Shown: piece by piece, positions 1 to 5,553 of the stretch | Layout of the letters: each line of letters opens with the position of its first letter | Numbering within the stretch: the first letter of the stretch is position 1 | Source: JBCBST01 sp039819115 | GTDB taxonomy: Bacteria; Bacteroidota; Rhodothermia; Balneolales; Balneolaceae | Direction of reading: 5' to 3' | Length of the DNA stretch: 5,553 bases | Assembly (NCBI GenBank): GCA_039819115.1 | Contig: JBCBST010000173.1 | Span: forward strand, 1 to 5,553 | Position numbers and translations under genes: made by a program | Notes under the pieces: model-generated | The model's input: the letters and a program-made list of their open reading frames with translations, nothing else | Told to the model about the DNA's origin: nothing | The model's database searches: none

Positions 1-64
1 TCACTTTGTAGCCATATATAGCCGGGAGGGTGCGTTATTGGCGGAAATCAAACTCGATTTTTTA

Positions 65-940
65 TTAGGTAACATCAACGATAAAACTGGAACCAGTGGA
101 TTCCTTTCCGATTTTTTCCCGGGGCCAGTGAGGAGATATTTTTCTTCGAGGCTCCTGAAAGTGAACCGGTTTTTGATGAAATACCATCGTCCGGTCTTTT
201 GTGTTCAGGTTCCACTCTTGAATAGTGTAACCGGTTGAACGGATAGTGTAGATATGATTTCCTTCTTCATCTAAAGCTATTTTTGGGAAAATGACATAGT
301 TTTTACTCTTGTTAGTGAGAGAATCATATTGTCCAAACGTATCCAGTAACTCACCGCTATACCCATAAGCGGCTATCATTTTTGAGCCTTCTGCATTGGG
401 AAGTTGAGCAAGGTACCGGGGTTCAATCGCACCGAACAAAATGCGATCATTTCGGGCTTCCATTGCCCACCCTGCTAACGATATATTTTCCTGTTCCGGT
501 TCAAAAGCATGTATTGGATTTCCTTCGAGGTCAAAAATCTTCACCAGGTATTGCCCACCGTCAAGTACAACCATGTTATTGTGTTCATCAAACGTATAGC
601 CCATCACTTTAACAAACTCTTTGGGCCCTTTTCCTTCCCCTCCTATTACCGTTAACACATTGCCCAGAGAATCGGTGACCAGTATGCGCTTTTGGGTTTC
701 GTCATAAAACGCGAACCGATCAGCTATCAGGTTGGCTTTAAAGGAGTACCTGAGCCTGCCTACCAGCAGGTCAGTTGTGTCTTTTATACTGTACGCATAC
801 TGTTTAACTAATACCGCTTCCAGCATGCCGTTCTCTTTTTCTGTTTGGCCTTTTTCGGTACAGGAAAGCAGCATAGCCAAACCAAGCAGAGCAAAGAGGT
901 TTCTACATGTAGAGCAAGTATTGAAAAAGTGGTCTGTCAT
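65..940 (-). CDS. 6-bladed beta-propeller lipoprotein, probably C-terminally shortened
   Basis: Predicted lipid-anchored beta-propeller of unknown ligand, 291 residues from the ATG at 940. The N-terminus is a lipoprotein signal: a hydrophobic stretch (about residues 14-25) followed by the lipobox LLSC, with Cys27 as the lipidated residue. The mature part shows repeated propeller strands, including the motif GGEGKGPKEF, a variant of the G-x-GPGEF signature of Bacteroidota 6-bladed propellers, then VVLDGGQYLVKIFDLEGNPI and a later blade with ALDEEGNHIY and YTIQEWNL. About four to five blades can be counted; the protein stops at FIVDVT, where another blade would be expected to begin, and relatives are usually about 350-400 residues (from memory). 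A TTG at 982 would add 14 residues without improving the signal peptide, so the ATG is preferred; a weak purine-rich AGAAGAG precedes it. It lies downstream of a small secreted peptide gene on the same strand. The fold is fairly certain; the function is unknown. Confidence 0.8.
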   Translation of the reverse strand: MTDHFFNTCSTCRNLFALLGLAMLLSCTEKGQTEKENGMLEAVLVKQYAYSIKDTTDLLVGRLRYSFKANLIADRFAFYDETQKRILVTDSLGNVLTVIGGEGKGPKEFVKVMGYTFDEHNNMVVLDGGQYLVKIFDLEGNPIHAFEPEQENISLAGWAMEARNDRILFGAIEPRYLAQLPNAEGSKMIAAYGYSGELLDTFGQYDSLTNKSKNYVIFPKIALDEEGNHIYTIRSTGYTIQEWNLNTKDRTMVFHQKPVHFQEPRRKISPHWPREKIGKESTGSSFIVDVT

Positions 941-958
941 AGTTTCTCTTCTACATGT
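901..958. repeat. Two copies of a 10-base repeat flanking the propeller start codon
   Basis: TTCTACATGT occurs at 901-910 and again at 949-958, 48 bases apart. The first copy extends to the perfect 12-base palindrome TCTACATGTAGA at 902-913. The two copies straddle the preferred start codon of the propeller gene (938-940), one just upstream and one inside the signal-peptide coding region. This could be a paired binding site acting on that gene, but a 10-base repeat at this distance can also arise by chance. Confidence 0.25.
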
Positions 959-1111
959 CTTAGATCGATGGATAGCTTCCAATACTTTTCAGACCAATGA
1001 AATGTCTGTATACCGTATGTCGATCATCAAAAAACCAGAACGAGAACGATAGAATATTGCCATCCGCCTGATGATCATATAAATGGAATAACCCACCAAA
1101 GGGGACTAATA

Positions 1112-1300
1112 TTACTTTGAAGGGACTTCTACCACTACTTCACACATGCAGTTGGCAGGAGGCCAGGTACAATCTTCCGCACAGTCATTCCAGTGTTCAC
1201 AGATCTGACTTCTGGCTTCAACCTGCTTGGGAGGAACCAAATTAAACATAGCTAAGAAAGCAACTACTAATAAGATGATATAAGGAAGCTTATTTTTCAT
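1112..1300 (-). CDS. Small secreted Cys-rich peptide, NVEALA-like
   Basis: A 62-residue protein with an N-terminal signal peptide: Lys at residues 2 and 4, a hydrophobic core at about 6-22, and likely cleavage around the EARS segment (28-31). The predicted mature peptide is about 32 residues and carries five cysteines (34, 40, 44, 51, 53; spacing C-x5-C-x3-C-x6-C-x-C) with acidic and Trp residues between them. The segment KQVEARS at 25-31 is reminiscent of the NVEALA motif in short Bacteroidota peptides, which have a signal-like leader, that motif and a Cys-rich tail; this is a resemblance by eye only. Genes for such peptides often lie beside 6-bladed beta-propeller lipoproteins, as here, where the propeller gene follows 171 bases downstream on the same strand. 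No clear Shine-Dalgarno precedes the ATG. The odd number of cysteines leaves one unpaired or able to link two molecules. It could instead be metal-binding. Function is unknown. Confidence 0.72.
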   Translation of the reverse strand: MKNKLPYIILLVVAFLAMFNLVPPKQVEARSQICEHWNDCAEDCTWPPANCMCEVVVEVPSK

Positions 1301-1497
1301 AATGGTATAAATTCTGGAATACTTAGATAATCAAAATACGCCATACATTATTCTAAATATGACAAAAATACAAACGGAAATATAATGCTACACTTCGCCC
1401 TGTTGGTATATCCATTGGAAATACGATATAAGGTGTGTACAAAACCATCCTTGAGGTATTGGGCATGGAGTTCACGGCGCCGGTAACTGTATGATGG
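1301..1497. other. Intergenic gap, AT-rich near the peptide gene
   Basis: This 197-base gap between gtrA and the peptide gene holds no gene I can support. The part nearest the peptide gene (about 1301-1400) is AT-rich and probably contains its promoter, but I could not find a convincing pair of promoter boxes on the minus strand. Partial TTTG and TTGTCA matches are present without a properly spaced second box. Confidence 0.4.
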
Positions 1498-1504
1498 TTA
1501 CCAG
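1480..1504 (-). other. Stem-loop across the gtrA stop codon
   Basis: On the minus strand CTGGTAAC pairs with GTTACCGG, an eight-pair stem including one G-T wobble, around a nine-base loop. The gtrA stop codon lies inside the first arm. No run of T follows, so it does not look like a standard intrinsic terminator. It may stabilise the 3' end of the transcript, or it may be chance. Confidence 0.25.
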
Positions 1505-1908
1505 TTCATCTTTTTTTCGAAGGCCAGCTGTTTGGTGTAGAAGTTGAATACGAAGAAAAGACCGGTGACTAATACCTTCATAACGATGGGGTATTCCTGA
1601 AAAAATCGAAAGGAATGCAGGATTTGAACCAGTCCGCTGGCTGCGATAAGACCTAACACCGAAAAACTAATTGACCAAATGAACGAGGCTCCCAGTCCAC
1701 GGTTTTTCTCAAAAACCAGAGTTCGTTGAATCACAAAATTAGTTGCCATGCCACAGGTCTGAGCTGCCGCCTGATAAATAGCTACGGAAAGCCCTAATCC
1801 CGATCCGTACAGGATGAAAAAAACCGTATAATCGATTCCTGTTGATACAGCAGATCCTGCACCAAATTTTAGTTTCGGTATCAGGAAATTAAGTAGCTTG
1901 TCAGGCAT
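1498..1908 (-). CDS. GtrA-family membrane protein
   Basis: A 136-residue protein with four predicted membrane helices (about 15-34, 38-60, 75-98 and 107-127), the usual size and layout for the GtrA/DPMS family. Family hallmarks are visible: KFGAGSAVSTGIDYTVF in helix 1, the NFVIQRTLVF segment after helix 2 (compare the N-F-x-x-x-R-x-x-V-F pattern of the family), and a final helix ending in NFYTKQLAFEKK. Members are thought to take part in moving or presenting undecaprenyl-phosphate-linked sugars across the inner membrane for cell-surface glycosylation, usually with a separate glycosyltransferase. The divergent neighbour is a GT-C glycosyltransferase, a likely partner. An in-frame stop lies seven codons upstream and there is no other Met before residue 54, so the ATG at 1908 is well supported; no Shine-Dalgarno is visible. 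The symbol gtrA is used for the phage-type gene and is not assigned here because the sugar and pathway are unknown. Confidence 0.87.
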   Translation of the reverse strand: MPDKLLNFLIPKLKFGAGSAVSTGIDYTVFFILYGSGLGLSVAIYQAAAQTCGMATNFVIQRTLVFEKNRGLGASFIWSISFSVLGLIAASGLVQILHSFRFFQEYPIVMKVLVTGLFFVFNFYTKQLAFEKKMNW

Positions 1909-1933
1909 CTGTTGTTCAGATTGTCTTTAATAA
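1909..1933. promoter_or_regulatory. Very short divergent start region
   Basis: Only 25 bases separate the start codons of the divergent GtrA and GT-C genes, too few for two separate promoters. Each promoter must lie partly in the other gene's coding sequence or overlap its partner. A weak minus-strand -10-like TATTAA (1927-1932) has a TTCAAC 18 bases upstream. No plausible plus-strand boxes and no Shine-Dalgarno for either gene were seen. Confidence 0.3.
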
Positions 1934-3505
1934 ATGAGTGGTGATATCGAGTTGAACGCCGGATTTAAAAAACATACGCTTTTTTTAGGCCTCATTTTAT
2001 GTTTATCTGTTCTGATCAGGGTGATTTGGGCTTTCTGGATAGGTCGCGAGTATTGGGGAGATGCCTATCACAACCTGTGGATGATTCAACAAACGAACGA
2101 GCTGGGTACTTACTTCGACTATAAAGACCGGCACCTGGTCTGGCTGCCGGCATATCGTTTTTTGCTGCTTGCCGAAGATGCATTGCTGGGACTGAAGCTT
2201 AGCGGTCCGGTACTTCCATTCCTACTACAACTCACCTATATGAGTTTAGCCGGATTCTGGATTCAAAAACATGCCCGGAAACTGGCTTCTCCATTGTTTG
2301 TTGCTGTTATCCTGCTTTGGCCTCTTCCTGTTCTTTTCGGCGGATTTAACATGTCGGAGGGATTAGCGCTGGTTACAGTAACTGCTACCTTTCTTTTCGT
2401 TAAAAAAGAACCGGCTCTACCTCGAACTGCCCTCATTATTCTGCTCTGCGCCATCTCAGCACTTACCCGGCATGAGGCTACCGCGTTTTTGGGAATATAT
2501 GCTCTGGTCCTTTTCCTTATGCGTTTCAGAAAATCATCGTTTGCAGTACTCACCGGGTTAAGTATTGGAATTGCACTGTTGTGCGTTTGGAACGGGATGC
2601 TGATTAACGATCCTTTCTTTTGGCTGACCAGTAAATTTAATGCTTCATCGTCTGGTGCAAGTGAAATTATTGAACGCGGAGGAATGCTTCCCCGCATAGC
2701 AGAGGCTTTATTTGCGGTTCTTCTTGTATTCCCGTCATTACCTGTGTTGTGGCTTGGTGCTAAAAGAAAATGGCTGGATCGGTTCACCTATTCCAGAGCC
2801 TTTAAGCCTATCCTACCGGCCCTCTATAGCACATTCTGCTTTCTTCTGATTTTTCTTATCGCCTCTCTTTTCTTTTTTCATGGAGCTGACCCCAAATACC
2901 TGCTTCTTGCTTCGTTTCCGTTATCTGTATTGACTGCTTTTTGGATTATCGCTCAAAAAAGAGGTGTACAACGGTTTATGACTGCTCTTTTCACGCTTCT
3001 TATTCCGTTATATAGCGTATTGTTTTATGCCCGGTCTTATAATCTTGAATTAGAACGCACTTTGGGTACACAGCTTACTTCAGTGATTGATGATCAATCA
3101 AATATCTGGTGCGACTTCCCTACTGTACTTGTGTATGCACACTGGAATCCGCAACTCGTCATCAGCACCGATCAGATTTCTTCCCGCTTGACTGATTCCG
3201 AACCAAACGTGGTATCCACTCTGAAAAGCGAAAAGATAACGCACATAATCGCTGCTGATTATGACCACTCAAAAAGCCTGGACTGGTTTCCTGAGCTAGC
3301 ATCTGATACGGCTTTTGTTGTACGTGGAATCCGTTTTGAACCTATATACCGTCATAAGCCTCCTGTCTGGGAGGGTTTCAACGTAGGCAAACCTTGGTTG
3401 AACCAGTTAAGAACGTACGTGATCTCTTTAAATAAACCGCTGTACGTATGGAGTATAACCACCCTGGAACAGAACGTCCCCAACCCCGCAGAACGTGACG
3501 GGTAA
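1934..3505 (+). CDS. GT-C-fold membrane glycosyltransferase (ArnT/PMT-like)
   Basis: A 523-residue integral membrane protein, probably a polyprenyl-phosphate-sugar-dependent glycosyltransferase acting on the periplasmic face. After an N-terminal helix (about 15-37) comes a loop with YWGDAYHNLW, where Asp43 sits at the position of the catalytic acidic residue in GT-C enzymes. Further hydrophobic helices run to about residue 366, with TRHEA at 178-182 between helices and HGADPKYLLLASFPL at 316-330 resembling the late conserved loop and helix of this fold. A soluble C-terminal region of about 155 residues follows. The length fits the GT39/ArnT-like group (about 500-550). The acceptor and sugar cannot be told from sequence. 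An in-frame TAA directly precedes the ATG, fixing the start. The gene faces away from the GtrA gene, which could supply the lipid-linked sugar. The last residues, TLEQNVPNPAERDG, resemble the start of a type IX sorting domain but end at once. A hypothetical membrane protein of another GT-C subfamily is the main alternative. Confidence 0.78.
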   Translation: MSGDIELNAGFKKHTLFLGLILCLSVLIRVIWAFWIGREYWGDAYHNLWMIQQTNELGTYFDYKDRHLVWLPAYRFLLLAEDALLGLKLSGPVLPFLLQLTYMSLAGFWIQKHARKLASPLFVAVILLWPLPVLFGGFNMSEGLALVTVTATFLFVKKEPALPRTALIILLCAISALTRHEATAFLGIYALVLFLMRFRKSSFAVLTGLSIGIALLCVWNGMLINDPFFWLTSKFNASSSGASEIIERGGMLPRIAEALFAVLLVFPSLPVLWLGAKRKWLDRFTYSRAFKPILPALYSTFCFLLIFLIASLFFFHGADPKYLLLASFPLSVLTAFWIIAQKRGVQRFMTALFTLLIPLYSVLFYARSYNLELERTLGTQLTSVIDDQSNIWCDFPTVLVYAHWNPQLVISTDQISSRLTDSEPNVVSTLKSEKITHIIAADYDHSKSLDWFPELASDTAFVVRGIRFEPIYRHKPPVWEGFNVGKPWLNQLRTYVISLNKPLYVWSITTLEQNVPNPAERDG

Positions 3506-3514
3506 ACTGCTTAG

Positions 3515-3547
3515 CAACCAAAGCCCCGGGTTCTCCGGGGCTGGTTG
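3515..3547. terminator. Bidirectional hairpin between convergent genes
   Basis: An inverted repeat lies in the 50-base gap between the GT-C gene stop (3505) and the hflC stop (3556). AGCCCCGG (3522-3529) pairs with CCGGGGCT (3535-3542) around a five-base loop, and an outer CAACC (3515-3519) pairs with GGTTG (3543-3547), leaving a two-base bulge. It is well placed to end transcription from both sides. Neither strand has a strong T run after it, so efficiency as an intrinsic terminator is uncertain. Confidence 0.7.
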
Positions 3548-3555
3548 TCTGTGAA

Positions 3556-4503
3556 TTAATTGTCGATTGAATTCAGGTACTTATAGAATTCACTTTCGGT
3601 AGAAAGAACAATGGAGGTATTGCTATCGAAGGTTTTCGTATACGCTTCCATACTCTTTATAAAGGAATACAACTCCCGTGCCTGGGAATTTCGATTGTAT
3701 GCCGCATTATAAATGGCGGCGGCATCGGCATCCGCTTTACCACGAATCGTTTCGGCCTCCCGGAAAGCCTCAGACTGAATACGCTTGAGTTCACGTTCCT
3801 TTTCCCCATTAATTCTGGAAGCTTCACCCTGACCTTCTGACCGGAATTTATCCGCAATACGGTTTCGTTCAGAAATCATTCGGTCATACACCGTTCGCCG
3901 CACTTCTTCCGCATAATTGATTCTTTTAAATCGGAAATCCAGTACTGCGACTCCTAAATCAGCGGCCCGTTCATTGGCCAATCGAACAATTTCTTCCTGT
4001 ATCGAGCCCCGTCCTACTTCGATTGCTTCTAACGAATCTTCCACAATGTCAGAAATGGACTCGTCGCTGAGTGGTTGTCGGTTTGAACTGCGAACCACTT
4101 CAACCAGATTTCTGGAAGCCACAGCATTTCGTGTTTCTCCATCCAGGATATCGTCTAACCGGGATTGTGCTCCCCGTTCGTTACCCAACCGCTCAAAGTA
4201 CTTCAAGGGATCCGTTATTTGCCATCGGGCGTAGGTATCCACAAAAATGAACACTTTATCCTTGGTTGGAACCTGGTTGGGATCACCATCCCACTCCAGG
4301 TAGCGCTTTTCAAAGTAGTTGGCTTCCTGTAAAAATGGCGTTTTAAATTTTAGCCCGGGCTCCGTAATCGCAGCTCCTTTGGGCTCTCCAAACTGGGTAA
4401 TGATAACCTGTTCTGTTTCGTCAACAATAAACAGGGTATTCAGCAACACAATGCCAACAACACCCAGCACAATCAATAATGCAATTCCTCGTATTTGTTT
4501 CAT
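3556..4503 (-). CDS. hflC: HflC, SPFH-domain modulator of FtsH protease
   Basis: A 315-residue inner-membrane protein close in length and layout to E. coli HflC (334). It has an N-terminal membrane anchor (about 6-25), an SPFH/band 7 domain from about residue 26 with EPGLKFKTPF (48-57), TKDK (80-83) and YARWQI (91-96), and the conserved VLDFRFKRINYAEEV segment at 187-201. A long charged, Ala/Glu-rich helical region follows (about 215-275), and the C-terminus LYSFIKSMEAY...STESEFYKYL matches the HflC pattern (E. coli FYAFIRSLRAY...SPDSDFFRYM, from memory). With HflK it forms a periplasm-facing cage around FtsH, limiting its access to membrane substrates. It follows hflK by 10 bases on the same strand and has a good AGGAG site, so the two are surely co-transcribed. 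Confidence 0.96.
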   Translation of the reverse strand: MKQIRGIALLIVLGVVGIVLLNTLFIVDETEQVIITQFGEPKGAAITEPGLKFKTPFLQEANYFEKRYLEWDGDPNQVPTKDKVFIFVDTYARWQITDPLKYFERLGNERGAQSRLDDILDGETRNAVASRNLVEVVRSSNRQPLSDESISDIVEDSLEAIEVGRGSIQEEIVRLANERAADLGVAVLDFRFKRINYAEEVRRTVYDRMISERNRIADKFRSEGQGEASRINGEKERELKRIQSEAFREAETIRGKADADAAAIYNAAYNRNSQARELYSFIKSMEAYTKTFDSNTSIVLSTESEFYKYLNSIDN

Positions 4504-4510
4504 GATTTCG

Positions 4511-4515
4511 CTCCT
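4511..4515 (-). promoter_or_regulatory. hflC ribosome binding site overlapping the hflK stop
   Basis: The minus strand reads TAGGAG seven bases before the hflC ATG; the TAG is the stop codon of hflK, so the AGGAG site shares two bases with it. This suggests translational coupling, giving balanced amounts of the two partners. It is the only clear Shine-Dalgarno in the window and confirms the hflC start. Confidence 0.8.
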
Positions 4516-5515
4516 AGTTATTGTTGGTGTTATTGGAGCGTTTTCCCTGCTGCATCTGCAGCTGTAGTAATGGGATTACGCTGTTTCCGTCTTCATCGGT
4601 AATGATTTTCTGGCCAAGCTTTGGAAGAATATCCTCCATGGTTTCCAGATAAATCCGTCGCTTGGTAATGTCGGGAGCTTTTACATATTCGTTATACAGA
4701 TCGTTAAACCGGGATACCTCACCCTGAGATGTATTCACCCGATCCAGGGCATATCCTTCCGCCTGCTGTATGGTTTGTTCAGCTTCACCCGCAGCTCTTG
4801 GAATTACGCGGTTGTATTCTGCCCGTGCCTGGTTAATGAGTGTTTCCCGTTGCTGTTCGGCCTCGTTTACTCCATTAAACGAAGGCTTTACCGGATCTGG
4901 TGGGTTGGCATCCTGTAACACAACCTGCTCAATTTTTACGCCGAGTTCATATTCATCAGATATCGCTTGTATGATCAGCTCGCTTTCAGATGCAACTTCG
5001 GCACGGCCTACCGTTAACACCTCATTCACCGTACGATCTCCCACAATTTGGCGCATCGCAGCTTCTGCAATATCGCGAAGGGTTTCGTCGGCCTCACGAA
5101 CCTTGAACAAGTAGTTATATGGGTTATTGATGCGATATTGTACAACCCATTCAACATCGGCCAGATTAAGATCGCCGGTTAGCATCAGTGATTCGTCTCC
5201 GTAACCTGCTTTTCGGTAGGTTGAGTTAACTCCTGCGTTTGTTGTGCGATACCCAAACTCTTCTTTGAGTTGGCGCTGTACCGGCACAAATTCAACCTGG
5301 TCAACAAAGGGTATTTTAAAGTTAAGCCCTGGTTTAGCTTCAGAAACGTATTTTCCGAAGCGCATTATAACGCCCACTTCTTCGGTTTCTACCGTAAAGA
5401 AGGATTGAAAAAAAGCCACCAACGCGATAAATCCGATCAGAATATACCGGATGTTCTTCGTGACTTTTTCAAACTGTGGCGGAAGATTGATATCAAAATT
5501 TGGATCTTGAGCCAT
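4514..5515 (-). CDS. hflK: HflK, SPFH-domain modulator of FtsH protease
   Basis: A 333-residue partner of HflC in the HflKC complex that regulates FtsH at the inner membrane. A short N-terminal cytoplasmic segment (1-23) is followed by a membrane helix (about 24-42) and an SPFH domain carrying KPGLNFKIPFVDQV (61-74), MLTGDLN (111-117), VVQYRI (124-129) and the HflK hallmark LQDANPPDPV (200-209), then a helical region from about 216 rich in Glu, Ala and Gln. It is shorter than E. coli HflK (about 419) because it lacks the Gly-rich N-terminal extension; the C-terminus is a short Asn-rich tail. It is the first gene of the hflK-hflC pair, in the same order as in E. coli. Only 38 bases of upstream sequence are present; they contain no good Shine-Dalgarno, only a weak GAAAG near the ATG, and any promoter may lie partly beyond the window. 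Confidence 0.95.
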   Translation of the reverse strand: MAQDPNFDINLPPQFEKVTKNIRYILIGFIALVAFFQSFFTVETEEVGVIMRFGKYVSEAKPGLNFKIPFVDQVEFVPVQRQLKEEFGYRTTNAGVNSTYRKAGYGDESLMLTGDLNLADVEWVVQYRINNPYNYLFKVREADETLRDIAEAAMRQIVGDRTVNEVLTVGRAEVASESELIIQAISDEYELGVKIEQVVLQDANPPDPVKPSFNGVNEAEQQRETLINQARAEYNRVIPRAAGEAEQTIQQAEGYALDRVNTSQGEVSRFNDLYNEYVKAPDITKRRIYLETMEDILPKLGQKIITDEDGNSVIPLLQLQMQQGKRSNNTNNN

Positions 5516-5553
5516 GCTTTCGTGATTAGCGGTTTTTTTGGTTAGATAGAGAC

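Noticed and set aside
38..238. 66-codon plus-strand open frame at the left edge
   Set aside because: It is opposite the 3' end of the propeller gene, has no ribosome site, and its translation shows no family features.
768..790. CCTGC/GCAGG stem-loop inside the propeller gene
   Set aside because: A five-pair stem within coding sequence is expected by chance, and nothing else suggests a regulatory role.
940..982. TTG start at 982 for the propeller gene
   Set aside because: It would add 14 polar residues ahead of a complete lipoprotein signal; the ATG at 940 gives a normal signal length and has a weak purine-rich site before it.
732..1052. 106-codon plus-strand open frame opposite the propeller 5' end
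   Set aside because: It overlaps the lipoprotein signal region in antisense and its translation shows no coherent domain.
1435..1491. Short plus-strand frame from a GTG, reading KTILEVLGMEFTAPVTV
   Set aside because: It reads a little like a protein C-terminus and could be a gene remnant, but it is only 18 codons and the upstream frame is broken by a stop; there is too little to support a pseudogene.
1368..1497. Open frame continuing for about 40 codons beyond the gtrA stop, in the same frame
   Set aside because: GtrA already has its full four-helix length and normal ending at the stop; the extension has no start codon or recognisable family, so this is chance.
2263..2787. 174-codon minus-strand open frame inside the glycosyltransferase
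   Set aside because: It lies fully opposite a well-supported membrane protein gene, has a low-complexity Arg/Ser/Ala-rich translation and shows no recognisable domain; it is an antisense shadow.

Overview
The window looks like ordinary chromosome from a Gram-negative member of the Bacteroidota/Balneolota (FCB) lineage. Three things suggest this: a lipoprotein-anchored 6-bladed beta-propeller of the kind common in that group, a short Cys-rich secreted peptide beside it that resembles the NVEALA peptides, and poor Shine-Dalgarno sequences before most genes. Assignment to Balneolota rather than another FCB phylum is an impression from protein style and is not proven by the sequence. No mobile element, CRISPR array, tRNA or rRNA is visible, and no stretch longer than 300 bases lacks a gene.

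Layout. (1) Positions 65-1300, minus strand: a 62-residue secreted Cys-rich peptide gene (1112-1300) followed 171 bases later by a lipoprotein with a GKGPKEF-type 6-bladed beta-propeller (65-940), which appears to lack its last blade. (2) Positions 1498-3505: a divergent pair, a GtrA-family four-helix membrane protein (minus) and a large GT-C-fold polyprenyl-phosphate-sugar-dependent glycosyltransferase (plus), with only 25 bases between their start codons. (3) A strong GC-rich hairpin at 3515-3547 between two convergent transcription units. (4) Positions 3556-5515, minus strand: a tight hflK-hflC operon, with the ribosome binding site of hflC overlapping the hflK stop codon.

How the genes work together. 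HflK and HflC form the inner-membrane SPFH complex that, in characterised bacteria, surrounds and modulates the FtsH protease; ftsH itself is not in the window. GtrA proteins are thought to move or present undecaprenyl-phosphate-linked sugars, and GT-C enzymes transfer sugars from such lipid carriers on the outer face of the inner membrane, so the divergent pair is a plausible functional unit for cell-surface or protein glycosylation. The peptide/propeller pair has no established function. It is the least understood part of the window and the best candidate for something undescribed. I see no clear new multi-gene system.
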